Source: JAZGBC01 sp036444495 (GTDB taxonomy: Bacteria; Pseudomonadota; Alphaproteobacteria; Kiloniellales; J153). From it: DNA of 8,259 nt. A program made the translations under genes and the position numbers. The stretch spans positions 1 to 8,259 of the forward strand of contig JAZGBC010000131.1 in the NCBI GenBank assembly GCA_036444495.1, given 5' to 3'. The notes under the pieces are model-generated. The model searched no databases. It was not told the DNA's origin and worked only from the letters and a program-made list of their open reading frames with translations. Below are positions 1 through 7,969 of the stretch, one piece after another. The first letter of the stretch is position 1; each line of letters opens with the position of its first letter.

Positions 1-1580
1 ATGCGCCGGGCCACGTCGGCCCAGGCCGCCTTGCGCTGGGCCGAAAGCAGTTCCGTGATGTCGTCAAAGGTAACCACGAAACCGATGATCTTTCGCTTGT
101 CCAGTTCCGCCGCCACGCGCACCAGCAGGCTGCGCGCCGTGCCGTCGGAACGCAGCAGGGAAATGGTGCGCTGGCTCAGCCGCCTGGGCCGCTTGCGCAC
201 CTCATCCACCAGCTCACCCATTTCCGCAACCACATCGGCCATCTTTCTGCCGCGCAGCTTCTCCGGGCTGCTGGACAACAGCTCGCAGGCCGAGCGGTTG
301 GGCAGCGTGATTTCGCCCGAACGGTCCAGGCCGATGACACCGGCCGAAACCCCGCCGAGGACGGCCTCGATGAATCGGCTGCGGTAATCGAGCTGGCGGT
401 TGGCTTCAAGCAATTCGTGCCGCTGGCTCTGCAGTTCGCTGGTCATGCTGTTAAAGGCTTCGGACAAGGTACCGATCTCGTCCGAGCTATCGGTGGTATC
501 CACCCGAGCGCTTAGGTCGCCCGAGCCGACCTTCTGGGCCGCGGCGATGAGCTGGCCGATGGGGTGGGTGAGCCGGTTGGCGAAGGCCAGTCCGACCCAG
601 ACCGCGGCCAAGAGCAACATCAAGGCGACGACGACAAAGATCAGCGCGAAGGTGATCTGCAGCTCGGAGCGCTGACCTTCCAGTTCTTTGTAAAGCTTGG
701 CCGCGTTCTCGGACGTGTCGATGTGGCTTAGCACGCGCGGATCGATTAGGCGGCCGACGTAGAGATAGGCGTTCGCGAAACCGTCGAGACGCAACAAGGC
801 GCGCACCCGATCCTCGGTCTCGGCGGTCAGGATCACCACCTCGCCGCCCTGGGCCCGGCGCATCGCCCACTCGGGAATCTGCGGATCGAAATCGAGCTGG
901 AGGCTGAACCCGGCCCGGCCGAGCACGCGCCCCGCGCCGTCGAAGACCACGGCCTCGGTGAGCGACCGCACCCCCACATGGGCCTCCAAGAACTGGCTGA
1001 AGCGCTGCGGATTGAGCGTGAGCGACACGCCCTGGCGGTTCAGGGCCTGGGCCATGGCCAAGGCGTCCGAGTTGATGCTCTCACGGTGCTCCTGGAGGTA
1101 AGCCTGGGCCACGGCGAGAGATTCCCCGACCGCCGTGCTCACCCGGTCGCTGAACCAGCCCTGCAGGCCGAAATTGAACAGCATGACCGAAAAGGTCGCT
1201 ACCACGATGGTCGGGGTCACCGCGATCAGGCTGAACAGGGCCACCAGGCGGGCGTGCAGACGGGCGCCGGCCAAGCCTTTCTTACGCGCGGTCCAGAGGA
1301 TCACGAGACGCCGGGCAACGATCGCGCTCAGGACCAAGAGCAGGATCAGGTCCAGATTGAGCAACAGCAGCACGGTCCAGGGATCCACGGCCACAGGCAG
1401 ATTCCCGGTCATTGCGGCAAAAGTGACCGTGCCCGAGCCGACGGTCGCGACCAGGAGTCCGATGGCCAGTTTGCGTTCCAGGTTGACCCGCTGAGCCCAG
1501 GCGGCGCAGCGCGCGAACAGGCCCCGAGGCAGGGCGCTGGCGGCATCGAGGCTCAGGGGGGATTGGCTGATGGATTTCAT
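1..1580 (-). CDS. ntrY: Nitrogen regulation sensor histidine kinase NtrY (3' end cut off by window edge)
   Basis: Membrane-bound sensor kinase of the NtrY/NtrX two-component system, which in alphaproteobacteria works beside NtrB/NtrC in nitrogen (and in some species redox) signalling. I translated it by hand: 526 complete codons, open to the left edge. Three hydrophobic segments lie near residues 38-58, 67-92 and 111-135. They are followed by a soluble, presumably periplasmic, region of about 165 residues and a fourth membrane segment near 307-333. A HAMP linker (about 330-383, containing LTHPIGQL and DEIGTLSEAFN) and a PAS domain (about 400-510) follow. The sequence ends at ADVARR, exactly where family members continue into the histidine box (HEIKNP type), so the kinase core lies outside the window. 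The family is usually somewhat over 700 residues, so about 200 are missing. The ATG at 1580 is preceded in frame by a stop six codons upstream, which rules out a longer form. Its Shine-Dalgarno is weak (GACGAG, 11 bases away). It lies 40 bases after ntrC, consistent with one operon. Confidence 0.93.
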   Translation of the reverse strand, partial: MKSISQSPLSLDAASALPRGLFARCAAWAQRVNLERKLAIGLLVATVGSGTVTFAAMTGNLPVAVDPWTVLLLLNLDLILLLVLSAIVARRLVILWTARKKGLAGARLHARLVALFSLIAVTPTIVVATFSVMLFNFGLQGWFSDRVSTAVGESLAVAQAYLQEHRESINSDALAMAQALNRQGVSLTLNPQRFSQFLEAHVGVRSLTEAVVFDGAGRVLGRAGFSLQLDFDPQIPEWAMRRAQGGEVVILTAETEDRVRALLRLDGFANAYLYVGRLIDPRVLSHIDTSENAAKLYKELEGQRSELQITFALIFVVVALMLLLAAVWVGLAFANRLTHPIGQLIAAAQKVGSGDLSARVDTTDSSDEIGTLSEAFNSMTSELQSQRHELLEANRQLDYRSRFIEAVLGGVSAGVIGLDRSGEITLPNRSACELLSSSPEKLRGRKMADVVAEMGELVDEVRKRPRRLSQRTISLLRSDGTARSLLVRVAAELDKRKIIGFVVTFDDITELLSAQRKAAWADVARR

Positions 1581-1620
1581 GCCGGCGCGGGCTCGTCAGG
1601 CTGTTGTAATTTTGCCACAG

Positions 1621-3062
<1,442 letters not shown>

Positions 3063-3066
<4 letters not shown>

Positions 3067-4187
3067 GGAACCGCGGCCTCCTTCGGGGCCATGGGCAGCA
3101 TCATGCGCATGACCGTGCGCCGCGGCTCGCTGTCGAACTCGATGACGCCGCCGTGGTCGTCGACGATCTTGGCGACCAACGCCAGACCGAGCCCCTTGCC
3201 GCCCGCCTTTGTGGTGACGAAGGGATCGAACAACTGGTCGCGCAACTGCTCCGGAATGCCCGGGCCGTTGTCCTGCACAGAGATGCAGAGCGGCAACTCC
3301 ACCCGGCTGTCCAGCCCCGGCACCGCCAGGCGGCGCACGCCCTGGCGGTAGCGCGTCGTCAGCACGATCTCGCCGCCCCGCTCGGGCGCGGCCTCGGCGG
3401 CGTTCTTGACCAGGTTGAGCAGCGCCTGGACCAGCAGATCGCGCTTGCCGTAGACAGGTGGGAGCGAGGGATCGTAGACCTCGACGAAGCGCAGGTGGCG
3501 CGCGAAGCCGCTCTCGGCCAGGCGGCGCACGTGATCCAATACCTCGTGGATGTTGACCGGCTCGCGCTCGAGCGGCTGGCCGTCGGAGAACATCTCCATG
3601 TGATCGACCAGCGCGACGATGCGGTCGGTCTCGTCGCATATGAGGCGCGTCAGGTTCCGGTCCTCGGGCTGGGCGTTTTGCTCCAGGAGCTGCGCCGCGC
3701 CGCGGATGCCCGAGAGCGGGTTCTTCACCTCGTGCGCCAGCATGGCCGCCATGGCGGTCACGGAGCGCGCCGCGTTGCGATGGACGAGCTGGCCGTCGAG
3801 CTTGCGCGCGAGGGAGCGCTCCTGAACCGAGACCACCACCCCGCCCGGCAGATCGCCGAGCGCCGAGACGCCAACCGACACGAAATGCGATCCGATCCTG
3901 GGGCTCTCCAGGGTGATGCCGAATTCGAAGACCGAATGCCCGCCCTTGCCTACCTGTTCTATCAGGCCGAAGACCGGACTGTCGGCGGGCAGGAAGCGAT
4001 CCAGGCCGCGCCCGATAAGGGCCGAGGCGCCGCTGCGGAAGAACTGCTCGGCGGCCGGGTTGACGTAAGCGACCTTCCCTTGCGCGTCGAGGGCGAAGAC
4101 CGGCTCGGGCAAGGCGTTCAGGATCGCCCCCGCATCGCCGGCAAACCCGGGCGGATCCATGACGATTTCGGCGGCGGCCTTGGCCAT
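3063..4187 (-). CDS. ntrB: Nitrogen regulation sensor histidine kinase NtrB (GlnL family)
   Basis: Soluble sensor kinase/phosphatase that controls NtrC phosphorylation and is itself usually governed by the PII protein GlnB. It has 374 residues from the ATG at 4187, with no membrane segment. An N-terminal PAS domain (about 18-125) contains LPEPVFALDAQGKVAYVNPAAEQFF-like sequence split across its first strands. The dimerisation/phosphotransfer box is LAHEVKNPLSG with H152. The ATPase domain follows: N box with N262 in NLVKNAAEAA, G1 box DNGPGIP (about 307-313), F box LFDPFVTTK (about 319-327) and G2 box GGKGLGLAL (about 329-337). All catalytic boxes are intact. Start choice: GTG at 4190 and ATG at 4187 are consecutive codons. 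I prefer the ATG, which shares one base with the dusB stop (TGATG); GTG would give 375 residues. No strong Shine-Dalgarno is visible, so translation probably depends on coupling to dusB. The stop overlaps the ntrC start by four bases. Confidence 0.96.
3077..3083 (-). promoter_or_regulatory. Shine-Dalgarno sequence of ntrC inside the ntrB coding end
   Basis: AAGGAGG on the minus strand lies 10 bases before the ntrC ATG, within the last codons of ntrB. It is the best ribosome-binding match in the left operon. It fixes the ntrC start and suggests that ntrC can recruit ribosomes on its own, in addition to coupling through the ATGA overlap. Confidence 0.75.
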
Positions 4188-5173
4188 CACGCCGCCCGCC
4201 GTTCGATCTGCCGCCCATAGAAGGCGCGCAGCATGTCGGTGACCTGCTTGGGCTCTTCCGCGCGATTGATCGCGGCGCGGAATTCGGCCGCGCCGGGCAT
4301 GCCCTTGACGTACCAGGCGAGATGCTTGCGCGCGTGCCGAACGCCACGGTGCAGGCCGTGGTGGCTCAGCATGGCCTCGTAGTGCTCCAGGACCAGGGCC
4401 AACTGGTCGGCCAGCGGCGGATCGGGCCGGCGTTTACCGCTCTTGAGGAAATCCATGACCTGGCGCAGGAACCAGGGACGGCCATAGGCCCCGCGCCCGA
4501 TCATGATGCCGTCGGCGCCGGACAGCTCGAGCGCCCGGACGGCCTGCTCCAGGCCCGTGATATCGCCGTTGGCGATGACCGGCACCGCGACCGCCTGCTT
4601 GACCTTGCGCAGGAAGGCCCAGTCGGCCTCGCCCCTATAGAGCTGGGCGCGCGTGCGCCCGTGCACCGTGATCATGCGGATGCCGCAATCCTCCGCGATG
4701 CGCGCCAGCTCGGGCGCGTTGCGGTTCTCCGCGTTCCAGCCCGTGCGCATCTTGAGCGTGACCGGTACCTCCACCGCCTTGACCGTGGCCTCGAGAATGC
4801 GCGCCGCCAGGCGCGGCTCGCGCATGAGCGCGGAACCCGCCTCCTTGTTGACCACCTTCTTGACCGGGCAGCCGAAGTTGATGTCGATGAGCGCCGCGCC
4901 CCGGTCCTGGTTCAGGCGCGCGGCTTCGGCCATGACCTGGGGCTCGCAGCCGGCCAGCTGCACGGCCATGGGAAATTCCTCCGGCGCATGGCTAGCCATC
5001 TTCAACGATTGCCGCGTGTGGCGGATCATGGCCTGGCTGGCGATCATCTCGGAGACCACGAGCCCCGCCCCGCTGCGCTTCACCAGGCGGCGGAACGGCA
5101 GGTCCGTCACCCCCGACATGGGGGCGAGCAGTACCGGGTCTTCGATGGAGACCGATCCAACTTGAATGCCCAT
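4187..5173 (-). CDS. dusB: tRNA-dihydrouridine synthase DusB (NifR3 family)
   Basis: FMN-dependent enzyme that reduces specific uridines in the tRNA D-loop to dihydrouridine, using NAD(P)H. It has 328 residues, normal for DusB. The TIM-barrel flavoprotein signatures run in order: LLAPMSGVTDLPFR (about 15-28), VQLAGCEP (71-78), INFGCPVKKV (98-107) with catalytic C102, K141 in LKMRTGW, H171 in TVHGRTR, the flavin phosphate-binding segments ANGDI (201-205) and GIMIGRGA (222-229), then a C-terminal helical domain. The ATG at 5173 is supported by the conserved beginning and by GGGGAG 11 bases upstream (5185-5190), slightly distant for a Shine-Dalgarno. Placement as first gene before ntrB-ntrC matches the old name nifR3 given to the gene upstream of ntrBC in purple bacteria. 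A direct role in nitrogen control is not implied by the sequence; co-expression is. Confidence 0.96.
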   Translation of the reverse strand: MGIQVGSVSIEDPVLLAPMSGVTDLPFRRLVKRSGAGLVVSEMIASQAMIRHTRQSLKMASHAPEEFPMAVQLAGCEPQVMAEAARLNQDRGAALIDINFGCPVKKVVNKEAGSALMREPRLAARILEATVKAVEVPVTLKMRTGWNAENRNAPELARIAEDCGIRMITVHGRTRAQLYRGEADWAFLRKVKQAVAVPVIANGDITGLEQAVRALELSGADGIMIGRGAYGRPWFLRQVMDFLKSGKRRPDPPLADQLALVLEHYEAMLSHHGLHRGVRHARKHLAWYVKGMPGAAEFRAAINRAEEPKQVTDMLRAFYGRQIERRAA

Positions 5174-5212
5174 AATTTGGGCAGCTCCCCGAATTGCCTA
5201 TTTTCTGCGCTT

Positions 5213-5240
5213 TTTGTAGCGCGGCCCGGCTCGAAGGCAA
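5213..5240 (-). promoter_or_regulatory. Candidate sigma-70-like promoter for dusB-ntrB-ntrC-ntrY
   Basis: In the 109-base gap between the upstream membrane-protein gene and dusB, the minus strand reads TTGCCT (5240-5235), 16 bases, then TACAAA (5218-5213). These are partial matches to the -35 and -10 consensus, placed 39 bases before the dusB ATG. The same gap holds a short GC-only stem, CCGGG/CCCGG with a 4-base loop (5260-5273), without a T tract, so it is a poor terminator. I found no sigma-54 -24/-12 site with the GG-N10-GC spacing. Transcription could equally read through from the upstream gene. Confidence 0.3.
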
Positions 5241-5282
5241 GGGAAATCGGCGGCGGTGGCCGGGCGGCCCCGGGGTCTGGAC

Positions 5283-6083
5283 TCAACCCAGAAGCACGTC
5301 GGTGACGAACTTGACCCCCGGATAGGCCAGGGTGAGCAGCAGGTAGGCGACCAGGATGAGGCGCGCGGCGCGCTGGCCGCGCAGGCCCGTGCGCCGATGA
5401 AGGATGAGCAGCAGGCCGATCAGCAGGAAAGCCAGGATGCTGAGCAGGGTCTTATGATCGAAGGCCAGAAGCTGGCCGCTGGAGAGGTAGTTCCGGGCCA
5501 TGCCGGTGGCGATCCCGAAGGCCAGCACCAGCTCGCCGGCGCCCAGCAGGCGCAACTGGAGGCGCGTGGCGTCGGCGATCGAGGGCAGCTTGTGGGTGAG
5601 TCCCGTCGGTTTCTTGCGTTTCAGGGCCCGCTCCTGAAAGAAGACCGCCGCGGCCGCCACGGCCGCCAGCGTGCAGAGGCCGTAGGTGGCCACCGAGAGC
5701 GCGATATGCACGCTGAGCCAGGTATCGGGGGCCGCCGGGGCATGGCGCGACGGCACGCGGGCCCAGACCGTGGCCAGGACCCCGAGCAGCAGCAGATAGG
5801 GCAGTAGCAGCGGCGTGAGCCGCCAGGCCTCGCGGCTCAGCGCCACGAGCCCGGTGAAGAGAAGCAGGGAGGCCGCGACCGAGACCCAGAGCGTGGCCGA
5901 GAAACCGGTCTGCCAGGGGCCGCCCAAGATCAGCAGCGCGACCACCGCGGGGCCGGCCAGGGCCACCAGCAGAACCGCCCAGAAAGCAGCGTCCGGCCGC
6001 TCCGCCTCGCGCCGGTAGGACAGGATCGCGGCGGGCAGCAGGGCGACGAGCGCCGAGAGGTTGAGCAGCAGCGAGTTCGCCAT
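5283..6083 (-). CDS. CcsA/YpjD-like inner-membrane cytochrome c assembly family protein
   Basis: Polytopic membrane protein resembling the YpjD/HemX branch of the CcsA (cytochrome c assembly) family; the biochemical role of this branch is not settled. From the ATG at 6083 it has 266 residues with about eight hydrophobic segments, near 4-22, 33-54, 62-82, 91-108, 122-149, 180-198, 211-229 and 240-259. Family-like features are the WLSVHIALSVATYG segment with H126, FDHKTLLSILAF with H210, and AYPGVKFVTD near the C-terminus. The two histidines sit where CcsA-type proteins place candidate haem ligands. Start choice: MANSLLLNLSA at 6083 has AAGG five bases upstream and begins directly with the first membrane helix. 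In-frame GTG 6101 or ATG 6098 would add six or five residues without a Shine-Dalgarno. It lies 109 bases before dusB on the same strand and may share a transcript. The family assignment rests on topology and motif resemblance; the symbol is left blank because the paralogue is uncertain. Confidence 0.85.
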   Translation of the reverse strand: MANSLLLNLSALVALLPAAILSYRREAERPDAAFWAVLLVALAGPAVVALLILGGPWQTGFSATLWVSVAASLLLFTGLVALSREAWRLTPLLLPYLLLLGVLATVWARVPSRHAPAAPDTWLSVHIALSVATYGLCTLAAVAAAAVFFQERALKRKKPTGLTHKLPSIADATRLQLRLLGAGELVLAFGIATGMARNYLSSGQLLAFDHKTLLSILAFLLIGLLLILHRRTGLRGQRAARLILVAYLLLTLAYPGVKFVTDVLLG

Positions 6084-6150
6084 CCCGGCCTTATACATCA
6101 CCCGGGCGGACAGGTGTACATCGCCTCTTGGCCCGCGCGGGCGAGATCAC

Positions 6151-6215
6151 TAGAGCAGCATCCCTTCAGATGGAATCGCTTTCAGCGATCCAACTGAATG
6201 GATAAAGCTGCTCTA
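6151..6215. repeat. Imperfect palindromic intergenic element, copy 1 (65 bases)
   Basis: The ends are TAGAGCAGC (6151-6159) and GCTGCTCTA (6207-6215), perfectly complementary. Inside, ATCC pairs with GGAT, TTCAG with CTGAA, TGG with CCA and ATCGC with GCGAT, closing on the five-base loop TTTCA (6180-6184). Single mismatches separate these blocks, and AAA (6204-6206) is unpaired in the right arm. Read on the minus strand it has the same layout as the neighbouring copy at 6228-6289: TAGAGCA, two bases, TTTATCC, with TGGA and TTCCATC further in. It therefore looks like a diverged member of the same family in opposite orientation. It has no coding content. It could form a hairpin in RNA or a cruciform in DNA. 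Its copy number elsewhere in the genome cannot be seen from here. Confidence 0.85.
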
Positions 6216-6227
6216 CCTATTGAAAAG

Positions 6228-6289
6228 TAGAGCAATTTTATCCGAACGGATGGAACCGGACTGGTTCCATCCGTTCGGATATTGCTCTA
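6228..6289. repeat. Long near-perfect palindromic intergenic element, copy 2 (62 bases)
   Basis: Arms 6228-6257 and 6263-6289 are complementary over 27 base pairs, interrupted only by an unpaired TTT (6237-6239) in the left arm; the loop is GGACT (6258-6262). The outer nine pairs are TAGAGCAAT/ATTGCTCTA. The inner 18 begin ATCCGAACGG. Each arm also contains its own small palindrome (ATCCGAACGGAT at 6240-6251 and ATCCGTTCGGAT at 6269-6280), so a cloverleaf-like alternative fold is possible. The right end lies 38 bases before the ispDF start codon. There is no T tract after the stem, so it is not a conventional rho-independent terminator on the plus strand. It most resembles the short palindromic or miniature-element repeats dispersed in alphaproteobacterial intergenic DNA. 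Confidence 0.9.
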
Positions 6290-6316
6290 GGCTCGCGCCC
6301 GACGATTCAGCGAGAA

Positions 6317-6321
6317 AGGAG
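6317..6321 (+). promoter_or_regulatory. Shine-Dalgarno sequence of ispDF
   Basis: AGGAG (within GAAAGGAG) ends six bases before the ATG at 6328. This near-ideal site fixes the ispDF start and argues against the in-frame upstream starts TTG 6220 and ATG 6250, which would translate through the palindromic repeat. Confidence 0.85.
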
Positions 6322-6327
6322 CGGAAC

Positions 6328-7491
6328 ATGGGCGGGGCGGTGGCCCTCGTGGTGGCGGCGGGACGCGGCAGCCGCTTCGGCGGCGAGTTGCCCAAACAGT
6401 ACGCCCCGCTCGGCGGGCGGCCCCTGCTCGGCCATTCCCTGGCCGCCTTCGCCGCTCATTCGCGCATCGAGGCGGTGCGCGCGGTGATCCACCCCGACGA
6501 CAGGGCACTCTACGACGAGGCGGCGGCGGGGCTGGCGCTCGCCGAACCCGTGCCGGGCGGCGCCACGCGCCAGGACTCGGTTCGCCTCGGGCTGGAGAGC
6601 CTGGAGGCCCTGGCGCCCGATGCGGTGCTCATCCACGACGGCGCCCGGCCATTCATCAGCGCCGCGGTGATCGATCGGGTGCTGGACGGGCTGGGATCGG
6701 CCGCGGGCGCCATCGCCGCCCTGCCGGTCACCGACACCCTGAAGCGGGGCGAGACGGGCCTCGTCACGCAGACGGTGACGCGCGAGGGCCTGTGGCGGGC
6801 ACAGACGCCCCAGGGCTTCCGTTACGCGGAAATCCTGGCCGCGCACCGTACCGCGGCCGGCGAGGAGCTGACCGATGACGCCGCGGTGGCCGAGCGCGCG
6901 GGCCTGCCGGTCGCGCTGGTCGAGGGCGCAGCCGAGAACATCAAGGTGACGACCCAGGAAGACCTGGCGCGCGCCGCGCGCTGGCTCGGCGGCAGCGGCG
7001 GCGAGACCCGCGTCGGCCAGGGTTTCGACGTGCACCGTTTCGCCGAGGGCGATCACGTCATGCTGTGCGGCGTGCGCATCGCCCACGAGCGCGGCCTGGC
7101 GGGGCACTCCGACGCGGACGTGGGGCTGCACGCCCTGACCGATGCGATCCTGGGGGCGCTGGGCGCCGGCGACATCGGCAGCCATTTCCCGCCGTCCGAG
7201 GCGCGCTGGAAAGACGCGGACTCGGCCCTCTTCGTCGAGCATGCGCGCGATCTCGTGATGGCACGCGGCGGGCGCGTCTGCCACGTGGACGTGACGCTGA
7301 TCTGCGAACATCCCAAGATCGGCCCGCTTCGCGCCGCCATGGTCACGCGCATCGCGGAACTGCTGCGACTTGGTCCCGATCAAGTCAGCGTCAAGGCCAC
7401 CACCACCGAGGGCCTGGGCTTCACCGGGCGCGGCGAGGGCATCGCCGCCCAGGCGACCGCGACGCTGCTCCTGCCGGGACTGCGCAGGTGA
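6328..7491 (+). CDS. ispDF: Bifunctional IspD/IspF enzyme of the methylerythritol phosphate pathway
   Basis: One protein catalyses two non-consecutive steps of isoprenoid precursor synthesis: CTP-dependent cytidylylation of 2-C-methylerythritol 4-phosphate (IspD), and cyclisation of the phosphorylated CDP-methylerythritol to 2-C-methylerythritol 2,4-cyclodiphosphate (IspF). The intermediate kinase IspE is separate and not in this window. It has 387 residues. The IspD domain is about 4-222: VVAAGRGSRFG nucleotide loop (8-18), K23, GATRQDSV (78-85), HDGARPF (103-109), TDDAA (182-186) and NIKVTTQEDL (204-213). A short glycine-rich linker (221-226, GGSGGE) joins the IspF domain, about 228-387: VGQGFDVHRF with metal ligands D234 and H236, GHSDADVGLHALTDA with H268, EHPKIGP (327-333) and KATTTEGLGF (356-365). 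All these residues are intact. The ATG at 6328 has a strong Shine-Dalgarno. It is the first gene of a rightward operon and overlaps pgpA by four bases (GTGA). Confidence 0.97.
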   Translation: MGGAVALVVAAGRGSRFGGELPKQYAPLGGRPLLGHSLAAFAAHSRIEAVRAVIHPDDRALYDEAAAGLALAEPVPGGATRQDSVRLGLESLEALAPDAVLIHDGARPFISAAVIDRVLDGLGSAAGAIAALPVTDTLKRGETGLVTQTVTREGLWRAQTPQGFRYAEILAAHRTAAGEELTDDAAVAERAGLPVALVEGAAENIKVTTQEDLARAARWLGGSGGETRVGQGFDVHRFAEGDHVMLCGVRIAHERGLAGHSDADVGLHALTDAILGALGAGDIGSHFPPSEARWKDADSALFVEHARDLVMARGGRVCHVDVTLICEHPKIGPLRAAMVTRIAELLRLGPDQVSVKATTTEGLGFTGRGEGIAAQATATLLLPGLRR

Positions 7492-7964
7492 CCGCGCCGC
7501 CCCTTCCCTTCTGGCATCCGGCATCGCTGCTCGCCACCTGGTGCGGCGCCGGCCTGCTGCCCAAGGCGCCGGGCACCTGGGGCTCGCTGGCGGCGCTGCC
7601 CTGCGCCTTTGTGATCGTCTGGGCCGGCGGCCCCTGGGCGCTTGCCGCCGCGGCGTTCCTGGTTTTCCTCATCGGGCTCTGGGCGAGCTCGGTCTACGCC
7701 GAGAAAAGCGGCGCCGAGGACCCGCAAGCCGTCGTGATCGACGAGGTGGCCGGACAGTGGATCGCGCTCCTGCCCGCGGCGCTCGACCTGCGCCTTTACG
7801 CGCTCGCCTTCCTGGCGTTCCGGTTTTTCGACATCGTCAAGGTCTGGCCGGCGCGGCCCATCGACCGGCGCCTGCCGGGCGCCTGGGGCATCATGCTGGA
7901 CGACGTGGTGGCCGGGCTCTATGCCGCCGCCGTCGTCTACGCCGCGTCCTACCTGTTCGAGTAG
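7488..7964 (+). CDS. pgpA: Phosphatidylglycerophosphatase A
   Basis: Inner-membrane lipid phosphatase that removes the terminal phosphate from phosphatidylglycerophosphate to give phosphatidylglycerol. It has 158 residues, a normal family length. Family signatures run in order: LLPKAPGTWGSLAALP (23-38), VVIDEVAGQWIAL (82-94) with the acidic pair D85-E86, FRFFDIVKVWPARPID (111-126), then GAWGIMLDDVVAGLYA (131-146) with D138-D139. Hydrophobic stretches lie around 34-66, 90-113 and 138-155. The start is GTG at 7488, overlapping the ispDF stop as GTGA. The next upstream bases carry only a weak purine run, so translation is probably coupled to ispDF. No ATG start is available at a sensible position, and the conserved LLPKAPGTWGS block lies just 22 residues in. 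The open frame upstream of 7488 is out of phase with ispDF and is not part of the gene. Confidence 0.94.
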   Translation: MTAPPLPFWHPASLLATWCGAGLLPKAPGTWGSLAALPCAFVIVWAGGPWALAAAAFLVFLIGLWASSVYAEKSGAEDPQAVVIDEVAGQWIALLPAALDLRLYALAFLAFRFFDIVKVWPARPIDRRLPGAWGIMLDDVVAGLYAAAVVYAASYLFE

Positions 7965-7969
7965 CGCCG

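Noticed and set aside
1601..1620. A weak dyad CTGT...ACAG in the ntrC-ntrY gap, considered as an operator or terminator.
   Set aside because: Only four outer pairs match before mismatches, there is no T tract, and it fits neither the NtrC (TGCACC-type) nor the CAA-N-TTG type of site.
3067..4347. The ntrC reading frame stays open for more than 400 codons upstream of its ATG, giving an apparent 908-residue protein.
   Set aside because: The extension is the out-of-frame shadow of ntrB and the end of dusB, arginine/glycine/proline-rich and without domains. Real ntrB with all kinase boxes occupies the region, and ntrC has its own ATG and strong Shine-Dalgarno.
5180..5198. GGCA/TGCC dyad around the dusB ribosome site, considered as a sigma-54 or NtrC target.
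   Set aside because: The arms are only four bases, the GG and GC spacing does not fit a -24/-12 promoter, and the sequence does not match the NtrC consensus.
6131..6142. Perfect 12-base palindrome GCCCGCGCGGGC upstream of the repeats, considered as an operator.
   Set aside because: At this GC content short G/C palindromes are common by chance, and nothing else around it supports a binding site.
6228..6289. The long palindrome as a bidirectional transcription terminator.
   Set aside because: It lies between the 5' ends of two divergent genes, where no terminator is needed, and neither side has a T tract after the stem.
6220..6327. In-frame N-terminal extension of ispDF starting at TTG 6220 or ATG 6250.
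   Set aside because: The extra 26-36 residues would be encoded by the palindromic repeat, have no ribosome site and do not resemble IspD. The ATG at 6328 has an excellent Shine-Dalgarno and begins the nucleotide-binding domain.
7065..7487. Open frame running into pgpA from 7065.
   Set aside because: It is the alternate frame of the IspF domain; PgpA homology begins only after the GTG at 7488.
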